Positions 44,522-56,557 are shown, counted from the stretch's first letter. The stretch is 64,000 nt of DNA from Trichosporon coremiiforme (GCA_039545355.1 BCJJ01000005.1:1425008-1489007), one strand, 5' to 3'. Translations and numbers: made by a program. The notes: generated from the letters alone by a model not told the origin.

Positions 44522-46147
44522 GGTCAACCGTCACCGTGGGTATCGCTTGCTGGATTGGAAGTGTCGGCGAAGCACGGTCGGGTTGAAGATTTGTGCGGTT
44601 GCGTTGGCTGTCAATAACAACAACAAACAACAACAACGCTGGGTGGAAGAAGCTGCCACAACCACCCACGCGTGTCGTTTAGAGGTGCCACGCGTCTAAC
44701 GCAACAGGGGGAAGGCCGCTCGAGTACGACGTGTCGGATGTGAGACGAGAGTCTGGGTGAGGAATCAGGAATCCGAGGTCAAATGAGGAGGTCGGGCTGA
44801 TGCACTGAGGAACGCGGTCAAGATTTGGTGGAGACAGCCACACCTTGGCGAAATGTGAAGGGTGACAGGAACTGAGCAATGTCGCGTGGGGCAGGGGTAG
44901 GAAGGATGGAAGGATGCCGGAGAGTCGCGAGCAGGGCAGGCTGACGGGGATGTTGAGATGTTGAAAGATGACGGTGGATGGGTTTGTGTGGGAGGGACGG
45001 AGCGTTTGGTTGGATGCGCAGGGCCATATCAGGCCACCAGGAGCTGGAGAGCCATGGACCCAAGCAGGCGCGTCAAGGGGCGTGGCACATAAACATTCCT
45101 GCAATGGCTCGTCCGAGGGCGGGGAGCGTCTCTAGATGCATAGGAACGACGGAGAAGCACTCCGATAGCGTGCATGCAAGCGTCAGAGCATGGAAAGCGA
45201 TGCATGAAGGTGACCCGGATCGCGGCGGCGCGCGCAGGAGATCGGGTACCAACAGTGGGCAGGCTGGGCTGTGGCCGGCACTGAGGGAAATAATGTATGG
45301 GCATATGACGCGTGCCGAGGGGCAACACGGCGCTCATTGCCACGTGCGTATCACCGAAACGCCGTTGGGTGAGCACCATCGCTGGGTGGTGACGGCACAG
45401 TGAGCGGGCAGGAGTGGAGGCCGACCGAGTCGGGACCGTAGGCAGGCTCGCGGGCGGCGGCAGGCAGGCACAGCCAGGGAAGCAGAAGAGGAGGAAGGTG
45501 ACATCCGAGATGCGGCTACTGGGCGCGGGGCGTGTCTGGAGCGGAGGCAATACCCTCCCACCCAGTGTCCTTCACGCGTGCGTCCATGACATACCACTCG
45601 GTTCCCAACGACGACCGACACTCGCTCCTCATCATCACATCCTCTCAGTACACCAGCGCCAGCCATCCCCCTCTCCACCCCTTCCCCATCTCCATCCACC
45701 CCCATACCACCTCCTCACCCACACCATCCCCCCTCCCGCCTCCCGTCTCCCTCGCTATTCCCCTTTCGTCTAATCGAGCGGCGGCACTAGCGTTTGCGTG
45801 AGTACAAGTGTTGTTTTCCCTCCATCCCCTCCACCTGACCTTCTATCCTCTCGACGAATTACCATTGCTGTACTTTGGCATCTTCCACGCGCCGGCCGTC
45901 ACATCAACTCGAACCTCCTGCACGCCCGGTGCTGCCCACATCTACCATCACCTTCGTGTCCTCGACTATTCCGCCGCCGCGTCCTCATCAACAAATCCAA
46001 CTTTTCGACCTTCCCCGTGACGCCATCGTTGTTCATCTACCACACTTGGGACCTTACCACTGACAGAGATTCTTGGTATACCGTCTGGAAACACACTCAA
46101 CCTTTCTAACGTTCTCAACCTACCTTCTCTGTGCCTTCGCACCACCA
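44522..46147. promoter_or_regulatory. long divergent region, ITC1 and KH-protein gene
   Basis: 1.6 kb without supported coding sequence. A strong C/T-only tract covers about 45.65-45.78 kb on the plus strand, and a donor-like GTGAGT follows at 45797, so the KH-protein mRNA may begin near 45.78 kb and carry a long leader, possibly with an intron. Left of 45.5 kb no pattern was recognised. Confidence 0.45.
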
Positions 46148-47433
46148 ATGACCGATTCGTCTTCGGCCACAGCTAAGCGCCCCGCATCCCCCTCTCCCCT
46201 GTCCGATAACACGGCTAAGCGTGCGCGTGAGGCGTCCTCTGCATCCCCCACCAAGTCCGACGCTAAGAAGGAGAAAATGGACGAGTCCTCAACGCGTGAG
46301 AGGTGCGTATTACTGATGCTCAACACTCGATCATCGGATCTGACATTGCCAGCGGCAGCGGCAGCGAGCCTGGCCCCTCGACCGGCGCCACTATCTCGGC
46401 CCCTCCCACCTCCATCCCCGCTACTCCTGCCAAGCCTTCCGAGCCTCCTGCTCAGCAAATCTCCATGCGCGCGTTGATCGTGACGCAGGACGCGAGTGTT
46501 ATCATCGGCCGCGCTGGTGCCCACGTCAACGAGATCAGAGAGAAGTCCGGAGCTCGAGTCACGATCTCCGAATCCATTCCCGGCAACCCTGAACGGATAC
46601 TCAATGTCTTCGGCGCGCTGGACGCCGTCAGCAAGGCATTCGGCTTGATCGTTCGTCGCATTAACGATGAGCCCTTCGACGTAGCCTCTGTTCCGGGCTC
46701 GAGAGCCGTCACCATCAAGTTCATTATTCCCAACTCGCGCATGGGCAGTGTGTGAGTAGAGACGACACACACAAACGACGTGAAAGGAGGTCACACAACT
46801 GACAGCACAGCATCGGCAGGGGAGGATCCAAGATCAAGGAGATCCAGGACGCTTCTGGCGCTCGTCTTAACGCCAGCGAGGTCATGCTTCCTGGCTCCAC
46901 CGAGCGTATCCTCTCGGTCTCTGGTGTCGCCGACGCCATCCACATCGCTGTCTACTACATTGGAACCATCCTTCTCGAGTACCAGGAGCGTAACCCCGGT
47001 CCTCACTCTGGTATCGGCACCTACCGCCAGCAGCCCCAGGGCATGGCGGCTGCGCAGCCTGCGTTCGCTGGTGTCGCGCCCGGTGCCGGCGGTGCAGGTG
47101 CATCTGCCCCTGGCAGTCAAACTCAGCAGATCTTTATCCCGAACTCGCTCGTTGGTGCTAGTGAGTGTGAGAAGTATGGCGCACCGCTGACGCGCAGTTA
47201 TTGGCAAGGCGGGCTCGAAGATTAACGAGATCCGTGCCCAGTCGCAGTGTCAGATCCGCGTCACTGAGCCTGGGACTGCGCCCGGCCCGGGGCAGCCTGC
47301 CAACCCTGATGAGCGTCTGGTCACTATCACCGGCCAGCCTGTCAACATCAACATCGCTGTTCAGATGCTGTACCACCGCCTCGAGGCGGAGAAGGCTAAG
47401 GCCGCCGGCATGGGAGGCGGCCAGCCCGCGTAA
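46148..47433 (+). CDS. three-KH-domain RNA-binding protein (Pbp2/Rnc1/PCBP type)
   Basis: Proteins of this class bind C-rich RNA and act in mRNA stability and localisation. Exon 1 is a Ser/Lys-rich tail (MTDSSSATAKRPASPSPLSD). KH1 starts ISMRALIVTQDASVIIGRAG and has the loop GRAG; KH2 spans an intron, TIKFIIPNSRMGS then VIGRGGSKIKEIQDASGARL, loop GRGG; KH3 also spans an intron, TQQIFIPNSLVGA then VIGKAGSKINEIRAQSQCQI, loop GKAG. In both cases the intron cuts just before or within the V-IG start of the binding helix pair, so domain and intron positions were probably duplicated together. A Gly/Ala/Pro linker separates KH2 and KH3. It ends AAGMGGGQPA. About 350 residues. Confidence 0.93.
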
Positions 47434-47862
47434 CTGTGGAGGAGATCACGACACTATTCTGGCCACACAGGAAGTCAAGCTATAGTAATGCAGAGTATGT
47501 ACTGACATGACCAACTGCTAGTGTAGCGACGGGTCAATGTGAATGAGATTCCATGTGCGAAAGGGTCAGGAGCGATATCACGTGATGCATCATGTAATGA
47601 CCTCATCGGTGTGATGTTGTTTCGTGGGGAGAGGTAGGAAGGGAGCGACAGTGCATTTCTGGACGTGGGGCAACATGAGACGCCGCCTCTGTGTCAGTGA
47701 CGACAAATGGGGATATCAGGAAACGGGGCAATGTAGCGTGGTGGCTTGGATACAGCGGTACAGTCAAACCATCGGCGTCAACGGGGGCACGTTGATTTGC
47801 GCGGTCCTGTCAGTCTTACTCTCTTCCTCCACATCGCTCACACACGATCTCGACCACCGACC
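47434..47862. other. intergenic stretch, no supported gene
   Basis: Spacer between two co-directional genes. The open frame continuing upstream from 47863 to 47746 has no protein-like composition and was not used. Confidence 0.45.
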
Positions 47863-48948
47863 ATGAGCAAGACGCTCCCGTTTCACGCCGATGTCCTAAC
47901 GGAGGTCTTCTTCTTCCTTGACGGCCCGTCGCTGGCGCGGTGCGCCCGCGTGAACTCTGCATTCTACGTCGTCGCGGTACCGCAACTGTACCGCTCAATA
48001 GCGATAGATCTGGAGAGCGACACAGAAACATTAGTAGGCTACATGCGCGCGAACCGCGAGGAGATTATGGGCGGCACGGTGTCCATGGCCGACGCGCCAT
48101 GGATGCTCGTCTCGGTGCTCGTCGAGCTGGCCAAGCCCCGATTGTTCATCAACCTGCGAGACCTGGTCAGGCATGTGGACCTGGACACGCACCAGATCTC
48201 AACCTGCGAGGGAACGGGCAACGTCTTTCCTCCCCTTTTGGGACTCAAGTCGGTCCGCCTGACACTGCACCAGTCCTCGATCCTGCATGACGTGCAGTAC
48301 TACTCCTTGCACCCCTGGGACTTTGCAGCCTGCTGCGTTCTGGACGAGATCAGGATTCCGAAACTCATCGTGCGCAACGTGCCCCTCCTCTACGCCAGGG
48401 CGTCGCAGAACCTCGCCCCGAAACGAGCGGTGCAGAACACGGATGAGACAGTGTTCAGCCTGTTCCCTGACCAGGCTGTGGTCGGGACGAACATGAAGTT
48501 CGAGAGCTTGAGTTGCGGCCTGAGCGGGCTGCTCCGCGCCATGCCGCCGAGTACGAAGCGGCTTACCCTGATATTCTGGACCGACCCGACGAATGCGGAG
48601 CACGGCCCCGGATCGGTCTGGAAGCCGAGCCCGAGACCTCTGAAAGATGGAGAAGGGACCGTATTGGAGACGTCCTGGATGGGCCGATTCTTCGCGCAGC
48701 TCTGCCGTTTCGTTAAAGCGTACAGGACCACGTTCACGATTGTCAACGTAGGGAGCGTGGACCCCGCTGCGATTCTGGAGAACGAGGACGATAATCACGG
48801 CCCTGATCATGTCCAGGATGTTGTGCAGGAGTTTGTGAGGAGGAACGGTGGAGAAGACAAGGTAGAGTTCAGACAGATGAGAGAGTACATGGGTTCCAGG
48901 GATGCGGAGGGCGTGTTCGACGACGAGGAGTACAGGCTCTGGATGTAG
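47863..48948 (+). CDS. F-box-like protein, intronless
   Basis: A single-exon protein of 361 residues from ATG 47863. The N-terminus LPFHADVLTEVFFFLDGPSL and ARCARVNSAFYVVAVPQLYR has the F-box pattern: LP, helix with hydrophobic spacing, then a second helix ending in a Y-R motif. The rest (FINLRDLVRHVDLDTHQIST, LGLKSVRLTLHQSSILHDVQ, MKFESLSCGLSGLLRAMPPS) looks like the irregular leucine-rich body of fungal F-box proteins, substrate unknown. The C-terminus is acidic (GVFDDEEYRLWM). The F-box call is by pattern and moderate; there is no clear WD40 or LRR consensus. Confidence 0.65.
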   Translation: MSKTLPFHADVLTEVFFFLDGPSLARCARVNSAFYVVAVPQLYRSIAIDLESDTETLVGYMRANREEIMGGTVSMADAPWMLVSVLVELAKPRLFINLRDLVRHVDLDTHQISTCEGTGNVFPPLLGLKSVRLTLHQSSILHDVQYYSLHPWDFAACCVLDEIRIPKLIVRNVPLLYARASQNLAPKRAVQNTDETVFSLFPDQAVVGTNMKFESLSCGLSGLLRAMPPSTKRLTLIFWTDPTNAEHGPGSVWKPSPRPLKDGEGTVLETSWMGRFFAQLCRFVKAYRTTFTIVNVGSVDPAAILENEDDNHGPDHVQDVVQEFVRRNGGEDKVEFRQMREYMGSRDAEGVFDDEEYRLWM

Positions 48949-49343
48949 TGACATGTTCTTCTGGGAATTGGGGAAGGCAGAACTGACAAATTGATAATCT
49001 CTGGTCGCTGACGAGACGAAAGGACTCCAACAGTTGAGTTTAGTCTAGCGGCGTGTCGTGATTCCGCTTCACGCACGTCTTGCTAGCTTCAGTTAGCGGC
49101 GGGCCGTAGGCCGAGTGCTTCTCACACTGCGGCACATGGTCCTCCCGAGCTCACTAAGAGTCGACTACGGGATCACGTTGCACACGTTCCACCTTAGCAT
49201 CATATGACAAGATGACATGATCAAGAACCCGTCTACAAGACAACTAGCCGTAACCCAACGTACACATAACCTGAACCCATACCTGCTAATACTTTAGCTT
49301 TGCACTACCCAGAGACCCTCGATTGCACAGGCAGTCCGATTCC
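48949..49343. other. intergenic stretch between convergent genes
   Basis: 395 bases with the 3' ends of the F-box-like and transporter genes. Nothing else recognised. Confidence 0.5.
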
Positions 49344-51260
49344 TTATGACTTCCGCTGCACGCCCTTGTCCCCGTAGCGCCAGTACGCGAACCAAGTGAC
49401 GAAGAACACGAATCCTGCGAAGCCACTGCACAGCGCAAAGCCCATGATGTATTTCGGTGCGGTATCCGATGGCCAGAACCAGGACCCATACACAGAGGCC
49501 AGGTTTCCAAGGCCGTTGATGAGGGCGATGGAGACGCCACGCTTCTCGCGCCCGTCGAACATGGTCACGGCCCAGGAGAGGCAGCACGGCACTGCTGTCC
49601 AAATACCCGCCGCGCCGAAGCAGATGAACGCGTACTTCGCATGGTTGTTCGGCACGGAGACTGTGATGATGAATGAGACGCACGCCAGCGCACAGCCGAA
49701 CATCGTGATGGGGCCCTTGTTGTGTGTCCGGTCGGCTATGAAGCCGCAAATGACGCTCACGACGAGCGTGACGGTGTAGATCGGGACGGTCATGTACTGC
49801 GCCATCTTGCCCGTGTACCCGAGCGACTGCATGAGGGTCGGGTAGAAGTACTGGATCGTGCCGACCATGTTGATGAGGTTGTAGATGATGACGAAGACCC
49901 AGGTCTTGAAGTCCGCGATTGCGGCGAGGAACGCCTTCCAGTGCCCCATGTGGGGTTCCGCCTCTCCCTGCGCCTCGGGCGCCTGCAGGCGCATCGTGGC
50001 GAGCTGGCGCTCACGGGGAGTAAGCCACTTTGTCGTCGCGGGGTAGTCGGGGAGGACAAAGACGGCGACGACGGCCACGAAGACAGTCATGAGCCCTTCG
50101 ATCAGGAAGAGCCAGCGCCAACCCGCGATTCCCGAACGTCCGTTCAGACTGCTAATGATGCCTCCAGCCAGCAGGCCGCCGAAGGCTCCTGAGAGGAGCG
50201 CAGCTGTGTAGAACAACGCGATACGCTTCGAGAGCTCGCGAGGTTTGTACCAGCAGCTCATCAGGAGCATGACACCGGGGAAGAAGCCTGCCTCAATGAG
50301 GCCAAGAATGAAGCGGAACGCGACCATGCCGCCAAAGTTGTGGATTCCGACTGGCGCGATTGAGAGACCGCCCCAAGTAAACATGAGCGCGGGCAGGAAG
50401 AGCGACGGCCTTGATCGCGCCAGAATCATGTTGCTCGGCACCTCGAAGAGCAAGTACCCAATAAAGAAGATAAGCAGCACAACCGAGTACTTCGTGCTGT
50501 CGAGCTGCAGATCCTGCTCCATTCCCCCGACTTTTGCGTTTCCAATGTTCGAGCGGTCGAGCTGGAGTCAGCGACGCGCCACAGTGGAGGAGGGTCACGT
50601 GCAAGCCACACCGACGCCACCCCCGCCCTGCCAAGCACCCCCCGCCAAACCTCCAGGACAACAATGGGAAAGTGGACGTGCATGCCAGCACAGCCGGGTA
50701 CAGCTATGTCCGTGAAAGAGCCGGAGCTGGGAAACAAGCGGTGCTTCACACGAGTGCCGTGGAACAGTCTTGGAACGAGCTCGCGTCACTCGCTCGGACG
50801 AGACGGGTTCACAGGCTCAGATTTTTGCGAAGGGCCGTGCCAAGATTCCATGTGACCGTTCCTCATTCAAGAAGCTTAATGGGCAGACGACTGCGACGAA
50901 CTTTGGGTTCGCCGCTATGGGCAGTTGCCACCTGAGGTCTGCTTAGACAGAGCTCGTGACGGCTCGGGGGTCACTTGTGTCCACCCGTGATCACTCGTGT
51001 TCGCTGTGTGCTGGGCCGGCAGAGTCACTCACGTAGTTCAGAATGTACATGACCCAGAGCATGGGGATGAGGCGGATGTCGATTTTGCGCACAAGTTTGC
51101 GCTCCTCCTCCGTGTCGGGGACGTAGACGAAGTCCTGTGTCTCCGTAGAGTCGAACTGGGTCAGGTCGCCCTTCGTGTCTGACTCCGAGGTGCGGTCGTC
51201 AAGCCCCCCAGGTGCCGGGGCGGCGTATACCGGTGGAGTCTCTGTCGTTGGTTGCGCCAT
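49344..51260 (-). CDS. MFS transporter, allantoate permease/ACS family (Dal5-like)
   Basis: Exon 1 (51260-51033) encodes a hydrophilic N-terminus and EERKLVRKIDIRLIPMLWVM YILNY; exon 2 (50561-49344) starts LDRSNIGNAKVGGMEQDLQL. The sequence D-x-x-x-IPMLW-x-x-Y-x-L-x-x-LDRSNIGNA is the standard start of anion:cation symporter (ACS) transporters such as Dal5, Tna1 and Vht1. Later features: GYLLFEVPSNMILARSRPSL, RFILGLIEAGFFPGVMLLMS, and LPDYPATTKWLTPRERQLAT in the central loop. 481 residues, twelve membrane segments expected. The single intron is 471 nt, about ten times the local norm. A TATAAG element lies at 51393-51398. Substrate cannot be told from sequence; organic anions, vitamins or ureides are possible. 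Confidence 0.88.
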
Positions 51261-51392
51261 TATGTTCGAGCTCTCAGTCCAGGTAAACTGTCGGCCCGAA
51301 GCTGAAGCTGGTGTCCCGAGTGTCTCGGTGTTAGGAGTGGGAGCTGAGTTGCGGGCAGCAGAACTAGATGGAGAACGGGTCCTGTTGCCGAT

Positions 51393-51398
51393 CTTATA
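51393..51398 (-). promoter_or_regulatory. TATA-like element of the ACS transporter gene
   Basis: TATAAG on the minus strand, 133 bases upstream of the start codon at 51260. Confidence 0.4.
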
Positions 51399-53128
51399 TC
51401 CCTCGGCCGCTCAATAGCTCATTCTGCTCGGTCTGCGGCTGCCCGCTTGGCTTGCCTCGAGTCAGGAACTGTCCTCTGGGCGCGGCACGTAAAGGGGCCC
51501 AATAGTTCCTGCAAGCAGACAGGTGCGGCTTGCGGGGTAGGCAGCGCCAGGTCCGCACCGGGGGAAACGGGGGCTGCAGCATCGCGCGAGTTGCTTTCGT
51601 ACTAGTCTCACACCGTGACGTCGTTGAAGTCGTTCAATCACCACCTGGTGGGGGTGCATGAATTCATCGGGAGCCCAGCAAAGCAGCGCCGAACTCCTGT
51701 GTTCTGGTCCTGCTTGGCTGGCGGTGACTTGCTTCGGTGACTACTGGTTTTCGGCCCCGCACTGATCAGCCAAGACACCCAGATTGCCGATCCGTCCCTG
51801 GCGTCCAGGCACCCTTGGGTCACAGTCTCTCTCAAGGACTCCGAACAATGCTTTAACGACCTGCTTCTGAGACTTGCCAAGAACACGTCTCTCCTTCACA
51901 TACCTTCTTCTACCTCACCATACCGCTTTAAAGCGTCACTTGCCGGCCCATCTGCTTGTCTCAGCACAGTCTCGGCACTCTTGTTCCCCCATTCCGGAAT
52001 CGCTGCCCCCGCCGAGCGCAAGCTCTGCAGAAAGGTAATTCTCCGAGGTACCGCCAGAAACAAACGGGGCCTTCCGCCTGAACTGCGCTTGAACGGACGT
52101 CCGCCAGGCACACCGGGGTCACCAGACGCACGCGTTTAGAGAGTCGGCTGGTGCCAGAATGAGCGTAGTGGTGCGGACGAGGAATGCTCCACTGTCGTGT
52201 ATGCCCCATGGGCCCCGTCAAACTTTCAGACGAACGGGCGTGGCCGGTACAGGAAAGGTATTGGGGGGAGGGGCATGAGAGAAGGTCAGGTGGACTTGCG
52301 ATCGTGGCCGAACATGGTCTCACCCGATCTGACCGATTCTTGTGACCGAAAGTGAGGCTGGTAAGCCGCTCCATCTCGATCCCGCGCGCGGATGTTCGTC
52401 ACGCCGGTCGCTCGGAGTGGGGTGTTTCCCACAGAGGAACAAGAGGAATGAGAGATCTGCGTCTGCGACCAATTAAGCCAGCATGACCCCAATCCCGCGA
52501 CGGCTCGCAGATGTTGTGGGCAAGTCTGGACCTCAGCTTCGGCAAGTACGGCAATCACTGCGGGTAAGCCGATTCCAACGGACCGCATGCCAAGATGCTT
52601 GAGCTCATCACCAGACTGCCGCTCGTCGCTTGCCCACATGTCGTACATGTCTTTGTCAAGACTTTCTTGGCTGCTTCTTCGGTCGATGTGTGCAGGTAAC
52701 ACACTGCTATGCCACCAGTTACCATGGTTTGCCGTTGCGGACCGACGGGTGCCTGTGGTGGGCCACCTATAAGTCGGTCTGGTGCCAAGAGATCAAGGGT
52801 GGCGGAGACGCCAACAATGGTCTACGGAATGCGGCATTCGTTTCCCGGACGGCAACACGCGGTGTTCGATGGCCTGTCGTGAGTGAGCGAGAAGAGCGGC
52901 TGAGCTCCGACATCAGCGGAAAGTGGTGGAGAAAGGAGCTTTCTTGGGGATGATGAGATATTGAGAAGCACGAGGAAGGGCCAGGTGGAGGAGTGTGTTT
53001 GGCACGGAAGCACGGACGACGAGTAAGATGAAATACCCGCCTGCGTCCTCCTACTCACTCGACACCGACTTGTATCGATGTGCGCGCATTCAATTCTGCC
53101 CCCCGCTCGACTCATCTTCCTCGCGATC

Positions 53129-53311
53129 ATGCCCACTGTTAACAAGATTTTCTTAGCTTCTGACGATAACTTCGTTGCAGTTCAGAACTTTGACCAGGGC
53201 TGCAAGTTCAGGTCTCTTGATATAGAGGTCAGCAGGTGAGCTTCCTGTCTCCATCTCAGCTGACCTTCAGTTGGAAACCGCAACAGTGGCCGACATACGC
53301 AAACTACAACT
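53129..53311 (+). CDS. candidate short two-exon gene, unrecognised
   Basis: ATG 53129 opens MPTVNKIFLASDDNFVAVQN FDQGCKFRSLDIEVS, followed by a good donor (AG|GTGAGC at 53236) and acceptor (GCTGACCTTCAG) of the local type. The continuation in phase gives WKPQQWPTYANYNWRV and a stop. About 53 residues. The splice sites argue for a transcript, but the protein matches no family I know, and it may be a longer gene whose other exons I did not find. Low confidence. Confidence 0.25.
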
Positions 53312-53495
53312 GGCGAGTCTGACGACAGGCAGCGCAAACAGAGCCCCAACACTGGACGCGTGAGCCCCGTAAACCAGCTCCTGCAGACTGTGTATCGTCT
53401 CTGTCTTTCCCTGTCTCTGCCCCCCAAGTCTCTTCGAAGCTGCCGACTTTGCCGCGTCCTGATCTCAGACTGATATCCACGCAAAAGAAAAATTA

Positions 53496-53583
53496 GCCTC
53501 GTATGGGGCTCGAACCCATGACTGTGTGATCAATCGGCTCTGAGCGTAAGAGTCACACTATCTACCGACTGATATAACGAGGC
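53496..53583 (-). tRNA. tRNA-Lys(CTT) with 16-nt intron
   Basis: The transcript begins GCCTCGT and ends ACGAGGC, a perfect 7-bp acceptor stem. The D arm is TATCAGTCGGTAGATA. The anticodon stem is TGTGA/TCACA with loop CT-CTT-A, so the anticodon is CTT (lysine). After position 37 an intron of 16 bases (CGCTCAGAGCCGATTG) interrupts the loop at the canonical site. The T arm reads ATGGGTTCGAGCCCCAT. Length 88 = 72 + 16. Internal A and B box promoters are present (TCAGTCGG; GGGTTCGAGCC). Confidence 0.96.
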
Positions 53584-53767
53584 AATGCTCGAAAACGGAT
53601 GCTTTGGGAGCATCCGTGTCGGTGTTGTTCACATGAAATCTCGGAACTGCGCAAAATCGAAGAACGCACGTTGTGAGTGAACCGTATGCATTATAGTATC
53701 TGTTAAACCGGTCTCCTGTCCCTGGGATACCTCTCCCTCCCATCGTCTCCGAATCCTTCCCAACCAA

Positions 53768-55288
53768 TCAAGTGAAGTACCTGAATCCGGGCGTGAGGTC
53801 ATGCAGATCGGCCGGCTGCACCTCCTGCCTCGTCTTGAGCGTGTCGACCGGCTCGGCCGGGGCATGGGCAGCCTCCTCCCTATCGCGCTTCCTGTTCTGG
53901 GACGCGTAGTAGTAGCTGAGGTATGCCGCCGTGAGGGCCGAGACGCCGTTGAAAGCGAGGTTGAGTCCGAAGCCCTTGTGCCATTTCGGGCCCTCCGTTT
54001 TGGGGAAGATGAAGCTAGCCAGGATGGAAAAGCACTGTCCGCACGAGTTCATGAAACCGAGGCGGATGGCGGCGGCGGTCTGGCTGCCGGCCGTGTTGGC
54101 AGCCCACGAGAGCATGAGCGGGATGTTACTGAACGCACCCGAGACGACAAGGAACGTCGCGAAGTACCGCGCTCCGTTGTTCCCGGGCACAGCGATCAGG
54201 ATCGTGAACCCGATGAGCGACGCGAGCATCAGGATGATGACGAAGATGCCGCGCTGCCTAGTGCGGTCTGAGAGGTAGCTCGCGCCGACTGTGACGACGA
54301 ACGCGCACGCGTACGGCGGGACAGTCATGAGCTGCGCGGAGGAGTCAGTGTAGCCGAACGACTTGAGGATCGTCGGCAGGAAACCGGACACGGAGCCGAG
54401 ACTGAGGTTGAGGCCAAGATATACGAGGCCATTCAGGTACGTCGTGCGGGTGGAGAAGACGCGGCGGAATGCGCTCTTGAGCGCAGGAACGTCGACGCCG
54501 TGCGCGTTGCTGACGCCCGAGTCACGCAGACGGCGCTTCACGAGCGCGCGCTCCTCGGGCTTCAGGAGCCACGACTTGGCCGGTGTGCTCGGCAGGAAGA
54601 CGATGATGACGAGCGCGAGCAGAATAGTCGGCAGACCCTCGATGAGGAATAGGATACGCCAGGTGTCGACGTGCGAGTGGATGAAGGAGACACCGTACGC
54701 GATGAGACCGCCGAAGCAGCCTGCCAAAGAGCCAGCACCAACGTACAGCGAGATACGGGTTGCGATCTCCTCGCGACGGTACCACAGGGCGTAGTACAGC
54801 GACACGGCGGCGCCGAAGCCGGCCTCACCAATACCAATAAAGAGGCGGCACACGACCATGCCCGCGAAGTTGGTAGCGCCCGCCTGTCCCGTAGAGGCGA
54901 TGCCCCAGATCATCGCACCCGTCGCAAGCGCCAGGTTAGGCGGAATCACATTGCTGAACAACGTCCCTGGGATATTGAAGACGATATATGTCACATAAAA
55001 CGACATGAGCACGACGCTGAACTTGTGGTCGGCGTTGTCGCCCAGGATGTCGAGCAGGCCTTGCAGCTTTGCATTTCCCGTGTTTCCGCGGTCGAGGTAG
55101 GCTGAGAGGTAAAGGATCGCGGTGAGTGGTAGGATGAGGGACTGGGTTTAGCCACTCGCCAAAGAGGGAAGACTCACGTCAAGCTTGCGGATCAGCTTTC
55201 GCTCAGCGACGGGGTCGATGTCGGTGTCGTCGATGCGCTGCTCCTCGGCGTCGAGCTCGAGGTCTTTCCTGTCAAGATCGGCGCTCAT
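53768..55288 (-). CDS. second MFS transporter of the ACS family
   Basis: Exon 1 (55288-55178) encodes MSADLDRKDLELDAEEQRID and ERKLIRKLD; a 36-nt intron (GTGAGT...CTAAACCCAG) leads to SLILPLTAILYLSAYLDRGN TGNAKLQGL. This matches the LDRxNxGNAK start of the ACS family. Further marks: TYIVFNIPGTLFSNVIPPNL, CRLFIGIGEAGFGAAVSLYY and the central-loop sequence LPSTPAKSWLLKPEERALVK. 494 residues. It shares orientation and subfamily with the gene at 49.3-51.3 kb but is clearly diverged, so this is not a recent duplication. Substrate unknown; nicotinate- or allantoate-type compounds are the family's usual cargo. Confidence 0.9.
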
Positions 55289-56557
55289 GATGCTAGCGTT
55301 TAGTGCGATTCCAGAAATTAGTGCGTGGGGACACGGCACTAAAGCTATAAGTATGCTCTGCGCAGCCAAGCGGGGCAGCTAGGCTCGACCGGCTATTCTT
55401 AGCAGGAGCCAAGTAGATGCCGAAATGGCGGTCTGCAGGCGGTGGCTTTGGTGGGCATGAGTCTCATGAGTCTCATGACTCGTGCCATGACTCGTGCGAG
55501 CTGGCGAGCTGGGAGGCGGGAGTGGAGGCACGCCTCCCGAGTGGCCCCACATGCTCTGTCCGAGTAGGACAAAAGTCAAAGGGGGTTTGCCGCTGCGGAC
55601 GGAAATACCTAGCGCGGTAAGGTGAGGATGAGAGAGACGGACGAGGGGAAGGCGAAAAGTCCCAAGTCGGTCCGACCCTCCACCACATGCGGCCGGCATC
55701 AGCCGGCAAGCCACGGGCTCAGGTGGACGTCTGCTGGCTCGCTCGGCAATCGGCGACGCTCTACTCCGCACAGAACTATACACGCCGACTCGGCCATAAC
55801 CGAAAGCAAACGATCAGGTGAACAAGCAGGTCTTGGCGCAGATACGCGTGACGGACATGTGCTGCACCGCGTAAGGGTGTCGCTCAGACGAGCCGAGATG
55901 CAAGTGGAGGTGCAGTAGCTCGTCTCACCTCTTTTCAAACGTCCGGCGCGCGGGAAGAGATAAATGCATTGAGGCGGCGCGGACGACATAATACCCAGGC
56001 AGGGCCACGTGGGCAACATGCGACCCGCATCGCGACTTGCAGCTGGCTGATAGAGAGCCGAAACGACTGCAGGTGTGGAGCTACCTGCCGGCAGCACTGT
56101 GTACCTGGTGGCACCCGTCGCACACGAGGTAGATGAAGCAGTAGAGTTCTGATCGATAATAACAAGGCGACCAGATGATCCTGTCACGGCCACATTGTTG
56201 AATACAATGAGGCCATTACCCAGCAAAGTTGACAGCCTTCTGGCTATTTGCGGACTGCTCGGAGTCACCTGTGGCATGGCCGCAATCCAATCGCAATACG
56301 ACGCCGCACAGTAGCTCAGATGATGCAGCTCAAGGTGTTCTGATGGCCGCTCCGGTGCTGCCATGATCCCATGGCATCAGAGGGGATGCAGAGATGTCAC
56401 CTTCTCAGTAGTCGGCCAGTGAAGTTCCGAAGCCTGAATGGTAAGCCTTGCCAGGCAACTTAAGATCGCCGTCTCGTTGAGCGCCCGTCAAGCACCTGCG
56501 CTTCTTGTCAAGTGAGGGACTAAGTCGTCCCAGGCTGGCGCCTTCAGAACTCGCGAT
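55289..56557. other. gene-poor stretch
   Basis: 1.27 kb. The first part is the upstream region of the transporter gene. Close GAGTCTCATGA repeats occur near 55458-55485. A 221-residue open frame on the minus strand (55699-56364) was not accepted because its composition is not protein-like. Confidence 0.45.

Larger units (their letters stand above)
51261..53495. other. 2.2-kb gene-poor stretch
   Basis: Apart from the TATA-like element of the transporter at its left end and a short candidate frame at 53129, nothing coding was accepted. The open frames are short, occur on both strands and lack local splice signals. Confidence 0.45.

Noticed and set aside
55699..56364. 221-residue minus-strand frame
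   Set aside because: No domain, no membrane or signal features, and composition like translated non-coding GC-rich sequence.
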